64,000 nt of DNA from an uncultured Clostridia bacterium (GTDB lineage: Bacteria > Bacillota > Clostridia > UMGS1810), in assembly GCA_934463115.1 (NCBI GenBank), contig CAKSIN010000007.1:34397-98396 (forward strand). The letters are read 5' to 3'. Every line of letters begins with the position of its first letter. The stretch's first letter is position 1. The position numbers were made by a program, and so were the translations under genes. The notes under the pieces were generated by a model. The model did not search any database, was not told where the DNA came from, and saw only the letters and a program-made list of their open reading frames with translations. This document shows positions 7,950 to 18,032 of this stretch, piece after piece.

Positions 7950-9692
7950 ATGAGTTTCAGTTCAGTTAACACAATTTGGGTATTGCTCGGTGCAGCATTG
8001 GTATTCTTCATGCAGGCGGGATTTTCGCTATGTGAAGCAGGTTTTACAAGAGCAAAGAACACGGGTAATATCCTCATGAAAAATCTTATGGATTTCTGTA
8101 TCGGAACACCTTGCTTCTGGCTGTTCGGATTCGGAATTATGTTTGGTGCCGGAACAGGTATTTTCGGTTGGATTGATCCAATGATATGCAAGGACTACGG
8201 TCATATACTCCCGACGGGCGTTCCACTTTGGGCATATGCAATATTCCAGACCGTATTTTGCGCAACATCGGCAACCATCGTTTCCGGTGCAATGGCAGAG
8301 AGAACAAAGTTCAGCGCATACTGCATTTACTCGGCATGTATTTCACTTTTTATTTATCCTATTTCCGGTCACTGGATTTGGGGCGGCGGCTGGCTTGCAC
8401 AACTCGGATTCCATGATTTTGCAGGCTCCACGGCAGTACATATGGTAGGCGGTGTTTGCGCACTTATCGGTGCGGCAATTCTCGGACCGCGTATCGGAAA
8501 ATACGGAAAAGACGGAAAGCCCAGAGCTATTCTCGGACACAACATTACAGCGGCGGCTCTCGGAGTATTTATCCTTTGGTTCTGCTGGTTCGGTTTCAAC
8601 GGTGCTTCTACGGTAGGTATGGATTCGGATGCACAGGTAGCACGTGCCGGACTCATATTCTTTAACACAAATATTGCCGCTGCGGTCGCATGCTGCACAA
8701 CTCTTATATTCACATGGATTCGCTATGGCAAGCCCGATGTTTCCATGACATACAATGCAGCTCTTGCAGGTCTTGTAGGAATCACGGCAGGCTGCGATAC
8801 GGTAAGCCCGCTCGGTGCAACTGTTATGGGTATTATATTTGGTATTCTCATTGTTTTGGCTGTTGAGTTTTTTGATAAGGTTGCAAAAATCGATGATCCT
8901 GTCGGAGCTATATCGGTTCACGGTGTGTGCGGCTCGGTAGGTACGATTTTGCTCGGCTTGTTCTCAACGGGCGGTGTTGCCGAAGCAGACGGAAGTCTGC
9001 CGGTTATGAAAGGCTTGTTCTACGGCGGCGGGTTCAAGTTCCTCGGTGTTCAGGCGCTTGGTGTGTTCACTGTAATTGCTTATGTTGCGGTTGTAATTAC
9101 AATTGTGTTCATGATTCTAAAACATACAATCGGACTTCGTGCAAATGCCGAAGAAGAGATTACAGGTCTTGATATTACCGAACACGGTCTGCTCACAGGT
9201 TATGCAGGTTTTGCAATGGAACCCGACACAATAGCAGCAGATTATTACGAAGAAAAAATGGGTGATGTTCCCGTATCAAAGGCAGTTAAGGTGGAAGCTG
9301 TTCCCACAGCAAAGCCGACTCCGAAGGAAGGAACAGATAAATTTACAAAGGTTGAAATTGTGTGCAAAGAAGCTAAATTCGAAGCACTTAAGGAAGCAAT
9401 GGTCAGCCTTGGTATAACAGGTATGACTGTGGCACATGTAATGGGTTGCGGCCAGCAGAAAGGTAAACCGGAGTACTACCGTGGTGTACCGGTAGAAGCA
9501 ACACTTCTTCCTAAGGTTCAGGTGGATATCGTTGTAAGCAAGATTCCGGTTCGTACGGTTATTGAAACAGCTAAAAAGGTTCTCTACACCGGCCATATCG
9601 GTGATGGCAAGATATTTGTATACGATGTTGAGAATGTTGTTAAAGTCAGAACAGGTGAAGAAGGCTACGATGCGCTTCAGGATGTAGAATAA
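7950..9692 (+). CDS. amt: Ammonium transporter fused to a PII signalling domain
   Basis: The N-terminal part (about residues 1-410) is an Amt/Rh channel with eleven predicted membrane spans and the signature DFAGSTAVHMVGG. After a linker of about 50 residues containing PTAKPTPKEG, residues about 463-570 form a complete PII (GlnK/GlnB) domain, with a T-loop around EYYRGVPVEATLLP and the C-terminal KIFVYDVENVVKVRTGEEG. PII normally binds Amt as a separate protein and plugs the pore; here it is covalently attached. ATG 7950 is preferred over GTG 7941 because of the AGGGGTG spacing. It lies between glnN and asnB. Confidence 0.95.
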   Translation: MSFSSVNTIWVLLGAALVFFMQAGFSLCEAGFTRAKNTGNILMKNLMDFCIGTPCFWLFGFGIMFGAGTGIFGWIDPMICKDYGHILPTGVPLWAYAIFQTVFCATSATIVSGAMAERTKFSAYCIYSACISLFIYPISGHWIWGGGWLAQLGFHDFAGSTAVHMVGGVCALIGAAILGPRIGKYGKDGKPRAILGHNITAAALGVFILWFCWFGFNGASTVGMDSDAQVARAGLIFFNTNIAAAVACCTTLIFTWIRYGKPDVSMTYNAALAGLVGITAGCDTVSPLGATVMGIIFGILIVLAVEFFDKVAKIDDPVGAISVHGVCGSVGTILLGLFSTGGVAEADGSLPVMKGLFYGGGFKFLGVQALGVFTVIAYVAVVITIVFMILKHTIGLRANAEEEITGLDITEHGLLTGYAGFAMEPDTIAADYYEEKMGDVPVSKAVKVEAVPTAKPTPKEGTDKFTKVEIVCKEAKFEALKEAMVSLGITGMTVAHVMGCGQQKGKPEYYRGVPVEATLLPKVQVDIVVSKIPVRTVIETAKKVLYTGHIGDGKIFVYDVENVVKVRTGEEGYDALQDVE

Positions 9693-9729
9693 AATGCACA
9701 AATAATAGGCTTCGGGGAGGAAACAGATT

Positions 9730-11310
9730 ATGTGTTCTATAATGGGTTACTGCGGCAGCGGTATTACAATTGAAAAATTTAAGGAAGGCTTTGAACGAAC
9801 GGTGTCACGCGGACCTGATGATTCGCGGATAGTAGAGCTTGCGGACGGTATTCTCGGATTTCACAGACTTGCAATAATGGGACTTACCGCGAGCGGTATG
9901 CAGCCGTTTGAACTTGACGGAAGTTATGTCGTCTGCAATGGCGAACTGTATGGATTTGAGAATCAAAAGGAAGTTTTGAAATCCAAGGGTTACACTTTTT
10001 TGAGCGATTCCGACTGTGAGATTATTCTCCCTATGTACAGGGAGTACGGAACGGATATGTTCAAAATGCTTGACGCGGAGTTCGCCATGATTATCTATGA
10101 CGCCGAATCAAAGAGTTTTATAGCTGCGCGTGATCCTATCGGAATACGGCCGCTCTACTACGGCTACGATTCAAAGGACGAAATTGTTTTTGCCAGCGAG
10201 CCGAAAAATCTTATGCCGCTGTGCAGAGAGATAAATCCGTTTCCACCCGGACATTACTACAAAGACGGCAGGTTTACCTGCTATCGCGATATGACTTGTG
10301 TGGAAAGCGTGTGCACGGATGATTTGGAGACCGTGTGTGCGTCTATCCACGATAAACTTGTGGCAGGCATAGAAAAAAGGCTTGTTTCCGATGCCAAAGT
10401 CGGATTCCTGCTCAGCGGCGGACTTGATTCGTCACTGGTGTGTGCCGTTGCCGCAAAAAAAAGCAAGATTCCGATCAAAACCTTTGCCATAGGTATGAGC
10501 GGGGATGCGATCGATCTTAAATATGCAAGACAGGTAGCGGATTACATCGGCAGCGATCACACCGAGGTTATCATCACAAAAGACGATGTCCTGTCATCTC
10601 TCGAAAGTGTGATAGAACTTCTTGGAACGTTCGATATCACGACTATCCGCGCAAGCATGGGAATGTATCTTCTGTGCAAGTGGATTCACGAGAATACAGA
10701 TATCCGCGTTTTGCTCACAGGCGAGATTTCCGACGAGTTGTTCGGCTACAAATACACCGACTTTGCGCCGAACGCCGAAGAATTCCAAAAAGAATCCGAA
10801 AAAAGGATTCGCGAATTGCATATGTACGACGTATTGCGCGCCGACAGATGCATCTCTGTAAACTCCCTCGAAGCAAGAGTTCCGTTCGGAGATCTCGATT
10901 TCGTGAGCTATGTAATGGCGTTAGATCCAAAGAAAAAAATGAACGTCTACGGCAAAGGTAAATACCTCCTGCGCCATGCATTTGAGGGTGATTATCTTCC
11001 GCACGATATACTCTACCGTGAAAAAGCGGCATTTTCGGACGCTGTCGGCCATTCAATGGTTGATTATCTCAAGGAATATGCAAACAATTTGTATTCCGAC
11101 GATGAGTTTAATGAAAAAATAAAGAAATACGATTACTGCACACCGTTTACTAAGGAGTCGCTTTTGTACCGCGAGATTTTTGAAAAATATTATCCCGGTC
11201 AGGCACATATGATAGTTGACTTCTGGATGCCGAACAAATCGTGGGAGGGATGCGATGTTGATGATCCTTCCGCACGCGTGCTTAAAAACTACGGTGCCAG
11301 CGGTATATGA
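9730..11310 (+). CDS. asnB: Asparagine synthase (glutamine-hydrolysing)
   Basis: Makes asparagine from aspartate using the amide of glutamine. The protein begins Met-Cys-Ser, and C2 becomes the N-terminal nucleophile of the class II glutaminase domain (about 1-185). The synthetase domain has the pyrophosphate loop SGGLDSS at 228-234. It is 526 residues, in the range of bacterial AsnB. GGGGAGGAAAC lies upstream. As last gene of the nitrogen operon it uses the glutamine made by the first gene. A strong terminator follows directly. Confidence 0.93.
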   Translation: MCSIMGYCGSGITIEKFKEGFERTVSRGPDDSRIVELADGILGFHRLAIMGLTASGMQPFELDGSYVVCNGELYGFENQKEVLKSKGYTFLSDSDCEIILPMYREYGTDMFKMLDAEFAMIIYDAESKSFIAARDPIGIRPLYYGYDSKDEIVFASEPKNLMPLCREINPFPPGHYYKDGRFTCYRDMTCVESVCTDDLETVCASIHDKLVAGIEKRLVSDAKVGFLLSGGLDSSLVCAVAAKKSKIPIKTFAIGMSGDAIDLKYARQVADYIGSDHTEVIITKDDVLSSLESVIELLGTFDITTIRASMGMYLLCKWIHENTDIRVLLTGEISDELFGYKYTDFAPNAEEFQKESEKRIRELHMYDVLRADRCISVNSLEARVPFGDLDFVSYVMALDPKKKMNVYGKGKYLLRHAFEGDYLPHDILYREKAAFSDAVGHSMVDYLKEYANNLYSDDEFNEKIKKYDYCTPFTKESLLYREIFEKYYPGQAHMIVDFWMPNKSWEGCDVDDPSARVLKNYGASGI

Positions 11311-11313
11311 TAA

Positions 11314-11358
11314 AAACAACTGCGGCAAAATGAATTTCATTTTGCCGCAGCTGTTTAT
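11314..11358. terminator. Bidirectional terminator between asnB and the SEDS gene
   Basis: A stem of about 20 bp with one mismatch (AACAACTGCGGC.. with ..GCCGCAGCTGTT) sits between two converging genes. It overlaps the end of the minus-strand SEDS gene by a few bases and can serve both transcripts. Confidence 0.8.
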
Positions 11359-12593
11359 TTAACTTCATCAACTCTTCCGTGTGATATTGCGGTGAGTATT
11401 CCCAGCATAACAAAACTCGAAATCATCGAGCTTCCGCCGTAGCTTACAAAGGGAAGTGTTATTCCTGTAAGCGGAATCAGCTTGATAACGCCGCCGACAA
11501 TTATAAATGTCTGAAACGCAAAGCATGCCGACAGTGACAGTGACAAAGCTTTGTCAAATGTGTCGCGGCTGTTCATTGCGGTTTTGAATCCTCGGTATGA
11601 AAATATAAAGTACAAAAGAATTATTGCAATTCCCATAAATATTCCCATTTCCTCGCATATAGCCGAAAATATAAAGTCCGAATGTACTTCCGGTATGAGA
11701 TACGGATTTCCGTTGCCTATTCCGGCACCGAAATATCCGCCGGAGCATATTGCCATGAGCGACTGTATAATCTGATATCCTTTGTCGTTGGCATCCGCCC
11801 AGGGATTCATCCATGTGCTTACCCTGACCTTTATGTGCGGTGTAAAGAGATAACCGCCGTATGCTCCGACGCATGCAACAAGGATATTTGCACCGATAAC
11901 AACAAGCGGTGTGTCATACAGAATCATCATGCAGAAATACACCAGGAAAAACAAAAGCGCTGTTCCCCACTCGCGCTGGAGAATAAAGAATCCGATGCAG
12001 ACATATACAAATGCCGCAAGAATTATATCTTCACGGTGTATTCCGGCAAGCTTGTCGAGCATGCTTTTTGCCTCGCTTCGTTTGGAAAAAAGAGATGCCA
12101 GCGCCATGCAAAAAAAGATTTTTATAAATTCCGACGGCTGAATGCTGTATGACGCAATTTTTATCCAGTTTTTCGAGCCGGACTGACTGTAGCCGAAAAT
12201 AAGCGTTACAAGATACAGCACTATTGCAGCGCCGATGTAAAAGTATGTCAGCGAGCTCCAGAATTTGAACGAGCGGTACGCGAAATAGCTTGCAAAAAAT
12301 ATTGCCGTTCCCGCGCAGAACCATTTAAGCTGGCTGTATCCGTTTTCGGGATCAAGCCGAAAGAGCATTATTATTCCTATTGAAACAAGCATCGAAACAA
12401 TCAGGTAAAAATACACATCGCCGAGTTCAAAAACGCTCATTACGGCATATACAGATATGTTTAAAAGACACATTACCGCCATGGCATATAAAATGTGAAC
12501 ATCCGACTCCTGACGAAATATGTACAGAAGCATGAATCCGAGTATGTTCATCAGCACAACCATCAGCATAGGCCGAATACGCATTTGTGTCAT
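11355..12593 (-). CDS. SEDS-family peptidoglycan polymerase (FtsW/RodA/SpoVE type)
   Basis: A 412-residue polytopic membrane protein with about ten hydrophobic spans. SEDS proteins polymerise glycan strands from lipid II together with a class B penicillin-binding protein. Recognisable stretches are GSKNWIKIASYSIQPSEF near the middle, QREWGTALLFFLVYF, and the C-terminal ITLPFVSYGGSSM. Sequence alone does not separate division (FtsW), elongation (RodA) and sporulation (SpoVE) roles. No penicillin-binding protein gene is adjacent. The FHA gene is 18 bases upstream, a pairing seen in other Gram-positives. Confidence 0.9.
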   Translation of the reverse strand: MTQMRIRPMLMVVLMNILGFMLLYIFRQESDVHILYAMAVMCLLNISVYAVMSVFELGDVYFYLIVSMLVSIGIIMLFRLDPENGYSQLKWFCAGTAIFFASYFAYRSFKFWSSLTYFYIGAAIVLYLVTLIFGYSQSGSKNWIKIASYSIQPSEFIKIFFCMALASLFSKRSEAKSMLDKLAGIHREDIILAAFVYVCIGFFILQREWGTALLFFLVYFCMMILYDTPLVVIGANILVACVGAYGGYLFTPHIKVRVSTWMNPWADANDKGYQIIQSLMAICSGGYFGAGIGNGNPYLIPEVHSDFIFSAICEEMGIFMGIAIILLYFIFSYRGFKTAMNSRDTFDKALSLSLSACFAFQTFIIVGGVIKLIPLTGITLPFVSYGGSSMISSFVMLGILTAISHGRVDEVK

Positions 12594-12611
12594 AAAGTTT
12601 CACCGCCTCAT

Positions 12612-13061
12612 TCAAAGTTTTGCAGCGTCTACAAACAGGAAATTCATATGTCCGATTCCTATTTTGTCGCTGTCTTTTATCTTAACCGGGCGGACGCCGA
12701 TTTTTTTGCCGTTTACAAATGTTCCGTTTGTACTTTTCAAATCTTCGACATAGAATTCGGCGTCCTTAAAAAATATCCGTGCATGCTGCTTGGATAAATA
12801 CGGATCGGGGATGAATACGCTGCACCGCTTGCTTCTGCCAATAACGGTATTCTCCTGAATACTGTAGCTTTCGTATACCTTGAACGGCAATTCGCGCCGC
12901 AGGTTAATAAGCTTTAGATATGCAATACCGTCCTCCTCGGATTTACCTCTCCGTCTTGTGTCGGCAATATCCATGTATACAAGCTTTACCACGCTGAATA
13001 TGAATATATACACAACCAAAACAAATCCGTATTTGAGTACATCGGATATCAGTTCAAACAT
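12612..13061 (-). CDS. Membrane-anchored FHA-domain protein
   Basis: FHA domains bind phosphothreonine peptides. The 149-residue protein has one membrane span (about 11-29) and a C-terminal FHA domain (about 70-146) with the conserved G75-R76-S77, S90..H93 and N112 binding residues. The start is ATG 13061, with AAAGGGGG upstream; longer in-frame versions would run into uvrA. Its place before a SEDS gene recalls FhaB-RodA arrangements, so a role in tuning wall synthesis by Ser/Thr phosphorylation is plausible. No kinase gene is in the window. Confidence 0.9.
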   Translation of the reverse strand: MFELISDVLKYGFVLVVYIFIFSVVKLVYMDIADTRRRGKSEEDGIAYLKLINLRRELPFKVYESYSIQENTVIGRSKRCSVFIPDPYLSKQHARIFFKDAEFYVEDLKSTNGTFVNGKKIGVRPVKIKDSDKIGIGHMNFLFVDAAKL

Positions 13062-13080
13062 GTCAATCCCCCTTTGGATT

Positions 13081-15897
13081 TTATTTGCAAAGCATTTTTT
13101 TGAGATACATTCCGGTGTATGAATCCGGGTTTTCCGCAACTTTTTCCGGAGTGCCGGTGCACACAATGGTTCCGCCGCCTTCGCCGCCCTCGGGGCCGAG
13201 GTCGATTATATAATCCGCAACCTTGATTACATCGAGATTGTGTTCAATAACAACAACCGTATTTCCTGTGTCGGCGAGCATATTGAGCACATCGGTCAGA
13301 CGGTGCACATCGGCGGTGTGGAGTCCGGTTGTCGGTTCGTCGAGAATATACAGCGTTTTGCCTGTTGAACGGCGGCTCAGCTCCGTTGCAAGTTTAACCC
13401 TTTGTGCTTCTCCGCCGGAGAGCTGTGTGGACGGCTGACCGATTTTGATATACCCGAGTCCGACATCGCGCAGTGTTTCGAGTTTTCGGCGAATTTTCGG
13501 TATATTTTCAAAATATTCAAGTCCCTCATCTACCGTCATGTCAAGCACATCGCTTATATTTTTTCCTTTGAATTTTACTTCGAGTGTTTCGCGGTTGTAG
13601 CGTTTTCCTTTGCAAACCTCGCACGGCACGTAAACGTCGGACAAAAAGTGCATTTCTATTTTGATTATTCCGTCTCCCTGGCACGCTTCGCACCTGCCTC
13701 CGCTTACATTAAAGCTGAACCGTCCGGGACCGTAGCCGCGAACCTTTGCTTCATTTGTCTGTGCAAAAACATTTCGTATATCTCCGAATACACCGGTGTA
13801 TGTTGCCGGGTTGGAACGCGGTGTCCTGCCTATGGGAGACTGGTCTATGCTTATTACTTTGTCGAGATTTTCTATGCCTTTTATAGTTTTGTATTTTCCG
13901 GCTTTTTTGCGCGCTCCGTTGAGCTTGTTCGACAGCGCTTTGTTCAGAATTTCATTAACGAGCGATGACTTTCCCGAACCGGACACACCGGTTACACATA
14001 TAAATTTCCCCAGCGGAAATTCCACATCTATATTTTTCAGATTGTTTTCCGTTGCTCCCTTTATAATAAGTTTTTTGCCGTTTCCCTTTCGGCGCGTTTT
14101 CGGTATTTCTATTTTCTTTCTTCCGGAAAGATATGCTCCCGTTATGCTCTCGGGGCAGTTCATAATATCTTCGGCTGTTCCCTGTGCAACCACATATCCG
14201 CCGTTTACTCCTGCACCGGGGCCTATATCCACAATATGGTCGGCGGCAAACATGGTGTCCTCATCATGCTCTACAACAATAAGGGTATTCCCCAAATCGC
14301 GGAGCTTTTTCAGCGTGGCAAGCAACTTGTCGTTGTCGCGCTGGTGCAGTCCTATACTCGGTTCATCAAGAATATACAGCACACCCATAAGACTGGAGCC
14401 TATCTGCGTTGCAAGACGTATTCTCTGCGCTTCACCTCCGGAGAGCGTTCCGGCACTGCGCGAAAGTGTAAGGTAGTCGAGCCCGACATCAATCAGGAAC
14501 TGAATGCGCGAATTGATTTCTTTGAGTATCTGTTTTGCAATAATTTTTTCGGTTTCGCTGAGCTCAAGATTTTCAAAGAAAACCTTTGTGTCGCGTATGC
14601 ACATTTCGGTTACTTCGGCAATATTTTTTCCGCCTACCGTTACTGCCAGTATCTCCGGGCGCAGACGTTTTCCGCCGCAGGACGGGCACACGTTGTTGCT
14701 CATAAGCGATTCGATTTCGGCTTTCATGAACGATGAAAAAGAATCCTTGTAGCGGCGTTTAAGCGAATTAATTATGCCTTCAAACGGGTGACGTTTCGGC
14801 ATTCCCTTGTACATTATCGTGAGATCCTCATCGTTTCCGTACAAAAGCATATTCAGTACATTATCCGGCAAATCCTCTATCGGGGTGTTTAGGTCAAAGC
14901 CGTATTTTTTTGCGAGTGCCTCCACCCACATGTTGGAGTACGAACCCTCCTCGCCGATAGACCGCCAGCCGCACACATCGATCCCTCCGCCGAGAATGGA
15001 TTTTGAACGGTCGGCAATTACCAGCTGCGGATCTATTTCCATTAGCATGCCCAAACCGGAACATTCGCGGCATGCACCTATCGGACTGTTGAACGAGAAC
15101 GACCTCGGTGTCATTTCTTCAAGACTTATACCGCAGTCGCGGCAGGCAAAGTTTTGATTAAACACCATCTCGCTGCCGTCCTGTTTAACGGCAATTGCTA
15201 TACCGTTGCCCATTTCGAGCGCGGTCTGCATTGAGTCGGTTATTCTGGAACGGGCATTGTCTTTAACAATAATTCTGTCGACAACGATTTCGATTGTGTA
15301 GCGTTTGTTTTTGTCCAGCGAAATATCTTCGTACAAATCGTGTATTTCGCCGTTTATCCGTACGCGCACAAATCCGTTTTTCTTTGCATTTTCGAGTATT
15401 TTTGCGTGTGTTCCCTTTTTTTCGCGTACAATCGGAGCCAGTATCTGCAGTTTTGTACCCTCTGCAAGGCTCATCACACTGTCCATAATTTCATCTATAG
15501 ACTGCTGCTGAATGACTTTTCCGCATTTTGGGCAGTGCATAATGCCGATTCTGGCAAACAATAGCCTGAAATAATCATAGATTTCGGTAACGGTTCCAAC
15601 GGTTGAGCGCGGATTGCGGCTGGTAGTTTTTTGGTCTATGCTTATAGCGGGTGACAGACCGTCAATATAGTCTACATCCGGTTTGTCCATTTGCCCCAAA
15701 AACTGCCGCGCATACGATGACAGCGATTCCACATATCTGCGCTGCCCCTCGGCATAAATCGTGTCAAATGCAAGCGATGATTTTCCCGAGCCGGAAAGTC
15801 CGGTAAAAACAATAAATTTGTCTCTCGGAATGGATATATCTATATTTTTAAGGTTGTGCTCTCTGGCACCGCGTATATATATTGTGTCTTTTGGCAT
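13081..15897 (-). CDS. uvrA: UvrABC excinuclease subunit A
   Basis: The damage-recognition ATPase of nucleotide excision repair, 938 residues. Two ABC modules are visible: Walker A GLSGSGKSS near residue 33 and GVSGSGKSS in the second half, each with its LSGGEAQR signature and ILDEP Walker B. Zinc-binding CxxC pairs occur at CPKCGK, CRDCG/CREC and CEAC..CEVC. GGAT precedes the start. It is 19 bases after uvrB and 19 bases before the FHA gene, so uvrB-uvrA-FHA-SEDS appears to be one transcript. Confidence 0.98.
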   Translation of the reverse strand: MPKDTIYIRGAREHNLKNIDISIPRDKFIVFTGLSGSGKSSLAFDTIYAEGQRRYVESLSSYARQFLGQMDKPDVDYIDGLSPAISIDQKTTSRNPRSTVGTVTEIYDYFRLLFARIGIMHCPKCGKVIQQQSIDEIMDSVMSLAEGTKLQILAPIVREKKGTHAKILENAKKNGFVRVRINGEIHDLYEDISLDKNKRYTIEIVVDRIIVKDNARSRITDSMQTALEMGNGIAIAVKQDGSEMVFNQNFACRDCGISLEEMTPRSFSFNSPIGACRECSGLGMLMEIDPQLVIADRSKSILGGGIDVCGWRSIGEEGSYSNMWVEALAKKYGFDLNTPIEDLPDNVLNMLLYGNDEDLTIMYKGMPKRHPFEGIINSLKRRYKDSFSSFMKAEIESLMSNNVCPSCGGKRLRPEILAVTVGGKNIAEVTEMCIRDTKVFFENLELSETEKIIAKQILKEINSRIQFLIDVGLDYLTLSRSAGTLSGGEAQRIRLATQIGSSLMGVLYILDEPSIGLHQRDNDKLLATLKKLRDLGNTLIVVEHDEDTMFAADHIVDIGPGAGVNGGYVVAQGTAEDIMNCPESITGAYLSGRKKIEIPKTRRKGNGKKLIIKGATENNLKNIDVEFPLGKFICVTGVSGSGKSSLVNEILNKALSNKLNGARKKAGKYKTIKGIENLDKVISIDQSPIGRTPRSNPATYTGVFGDIRNVFAQTNEAKVRGYGPGRFSFNVSGGRCEACQGDGIIKIEMHFLSDVYVPCEVCKGKRYNRETLEVKFKGKNISDVLDMTVDEGLEYFENIPKIRRKLETLRDVGLGYIKIGQPSTQLSGGEAQRVKLATELSRRSTGKTLYILDEPTTGLHTADVHRLTDVLNMLADTGNTVVVIEHNLDVIKVADYIIDLGPEGGEGGGTIVCTGTPEKVAENPDSYTGMYLKKMLCK

Positions 15898-15916
15898 TTC
15901 GGTGCATCCTTTCGTA

Positions 15917-17881
15917 TCAGTATTCGCGCGATTTCTTGATTCGTGCTATTTCGTCTCTGTATTTTGCCGCCTGCTCAAAGTCAAGTTCCTGTGCCGATTT
16001 GTTCATAAGCAGCGTTAGGTTTGCAAGGCGTTCTTCTATCGTCATCGGTTCGCTCTCTTTCGGCATAGCCGCGTCGGGCGAATCTGTTTCGGTATTGATT
16101 ACTCCTCGTATATCTTTAACAATCGTTTTCGGTGTTATTCCGTGCTCACGGTTGTATTCGTCCTGAATCTTGCGTCGGCGGTTGGTTTCGTCTATTGCAC
16201 AGCGCATAGAATCCGTCACGGTGTCCGCGTACATTATAACCTTGCCCTCCGCGTTTCTTGCGGCGCGGCCTATTGTCTGTATGAGTGATGTCTCGCTCCG
16301 CAAAAATCCCTCTTTGTCCGCGTCGAGTATGGCGACAACGCTGACTTCCGGTATATCCAATCCCTCGCGCAGGAGGTTTATTCCCACAAGTACGTCGAAC
16401 ACACCGAGCCGCAGGTCACGCACTATTTCCATACGTTCAATTGTTTCGATATCGCTGTGCAGGTACTTTACTTTTATTCCCACATCACGCAGATAATCGG
16501 TGAGTGATTCCGCCATTTTCTTTGTAAGAGTGGTTACGAGTACTCGCTGATTTTTGTCCGTCACATCGTTAATCACACCGATAAGGTCGTCCACCTGACC
16601 TTTTATCGGGCGAACGGAAACTTCGGGATCAAGCAGTCCTGTGGGGCGGATAACCTGCTCCGCTATATTCGATGAATGTGCTTTTTCGTAGTCTGCCGGT
16701 GTTGCACTTACAAAAATAACCTGGTTGATTCGCTGTTCAAATTCTTCAAAGTTTAGCGGTCGGTTGTCATATGCGCTCGGCAGACGAAAGCCGTATTCCA
16801 CAAGTGCATTTTTTCGCGAACGGTCACCGGCATACATTGCGCGTACCTGTGGAATTGTAACGTGCGACTCGTCTATTACAAGCAAAAAGTCGTCCGGAAA
16901 GTAGTCGAGAAGTGTGTACGGCGCACTGCCCGGTTCTCTGCCGCTTATGTGTCTGGAATAATTTTCTATTCCCTGGCAAAATCCGATTTCCTGCATCATT
17001 TCCATATCGTAGTTTGTACGCTGTTCAAGCCGCTGCATTTCCAGAAGTTTTCCCTCGGCCTTAAATTCGGCAAGCCGCCCGGTAAGTTCATCGCTTATCG
17101 ACTTTAAGGCGCGTTTCATTTTGTCGGCTGTTGTGGCATAATGCGACGCAGGGAATATAGCCGTGTATGAGCGAAAAGCCGTTACTTCACCGGTTACGAT
17201 ATCTATTTCGCTTATTCTTTCGATTTCATCGCCGAAAAATTCCACCCGAACGGCTTTTTCACCCGAGCCGACGGGGAATATTTCGAGAACATCGCCGCGC
17301 ACACGAAATGTACCGCGCTCCGGCGCCATATCGTTTCTCTTGTATTGCATATCAACCAGTCTGCGCAGTATATCGCTGCGGTCGTATTCATTGCCCACAC
17401 GCAGGTTGACAATCAGATTTTTGTAATCGTCGGGATCTCCCAAACCGTATATGCACGACACACTCGCAACAATAATCACGTCGCGGCGTTCCAGCAGTGC
17501 TGCCGTTGCGCTGTGGCGCAGGCGGTCTATCTCGTCGTTTATCGACGCGTCTTTTTCGATATAAGTGTCGGTGTTCGGAATGTATGCCTCCGGCTGATAG
17601 TAGTCGTAGTAAGATACAAAGTATTCCACGGCATTATCGGGGAAAAATTCCTTGAATTCGCTGCACAGCTGAGCTGCAAGAATTTTATTGTGTGCAAGCA
17701 CAAGAGTCGGGCGGTTTACACGCTCAATCGTTTTTGCAATGGTGTATGTTTTGCCCGAACCGGTAACACCGAGCAGCGTCTGTGCGCGCTCTCCGCGTTC
17801 AATTCCTTGTGCAAGTGTGTCTATCGCCTGTATTTGGTCGCCCATCGGTTCAAAAGGGGCAGCAACTTTGAATCTATCCAT
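15917..17881 (-). CDS. uvrB: UvrABC excinuclease subunit B
   Basis: The 654-residue helicase-like subunit that verifies lesions and recruits UvrC. Walker A GVTGSGKT is at about residues 38-45, followed by the beta-hairpin region around YFVSYYDYYQPEAYIP. Helicase motif VLVGINLLREGLDIPEVS and QTIGRAARN are present. The C-terminal UVR motif (about 617-650) includes ANLTLLMNKSAQELDFEQAAKYRDE, read here only in part. GGAGGTG precedes the ATG. I saw no clear LexA-type operator upstream. Confidence 0.98.
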   Translation of the reverse strand: MDRFKVAAPFEPMGDQIQAIDTLAQGIERGERAQTLLGVTGSGKTYTIAKTIERVNRPTLVLAHNKILAAQLCSEFKEFFPDNAVEYFVSYYDYYQPEAYIPNTDTYIEKDASINDEIDRLRHSATAALLERRDVIIVASVSCIYGLGDPDDYKNLIVNLRVGNEYDRSDILRRLVDMQYKRNDMAPERGTFRVRGDVLEIFPVGSGEKAVRVEFFGDEIERISEIDIVTGEVTAFRSYTAIFPASHYATTADKMKRALKSISDELTGRLAEFKAEGKLLEMQRLEQRTNYDMEMMQEIGFCQGIENYSRHISGREPGSAPYTLLDYFPDDFLLVIDESHVTIPQVRAMYAGDRSRKNALVEYGFRLPSAYDNRPLNFEEFEQRINQVIFVSATPADYEKAHSSNIAEQVIRPTGLLDPEVSVRPIKGQVDDLIGVINDVTDKNQRVLVTTLTKKMAESLTDYLRDVGIKVKYLHSDIETIERMEIVRDLRLGVFDVLVGINLLREGLDIPEVSVVAILDADKEGFLRSETSLIQTIGRAARNAEGKVIMYADTVTDSMRCAIDETNRRRKIQDEYNREHGITPKTIVKDIRGVINTETDSPDAAMPKESEPMTIEERLANLTLLMNKSAQELDFEQAAKYRDEIARIKKSREY

Positions 17882-17914
17882 GGCATATCACCTCCGAAAA
17901 ATGTCGTTACTTCT

Positions 17915-17942
17915 ATTTTACCACATCTTAGGAAAATTACAA
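17915..17942 (-). promoter_or_regulatory. Probable uvrB promoter
   Basis: Read on the minus strand, TTGTAA (17937-17942) and TAAAAT (17915-17920) are 16 bases apart, about 35 bases before the uvrB start. The spacing is slightly short. Confidence 0.4.
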
Positions 17943-18032
17943 GGGTAAATTTGAGAAAAAATTGTAGTTGAGAAAAAACATTATTCCGATTGCGGCAATT
18001 ATGTCGGACTTTAAAGAAAATTCAATTATGCG

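Noticed and set aside
8343..8921. 192-codon minus-strand frame inside amt
   Set aside because: Opposite a conserved membrane gene; composition is Cys/Arg/Ser-rich without any domain.
17882..17980. Possible LexA operator before uvrB
   Set aside because: I looked for a CGAAC-N-GTTC-like site and found none.
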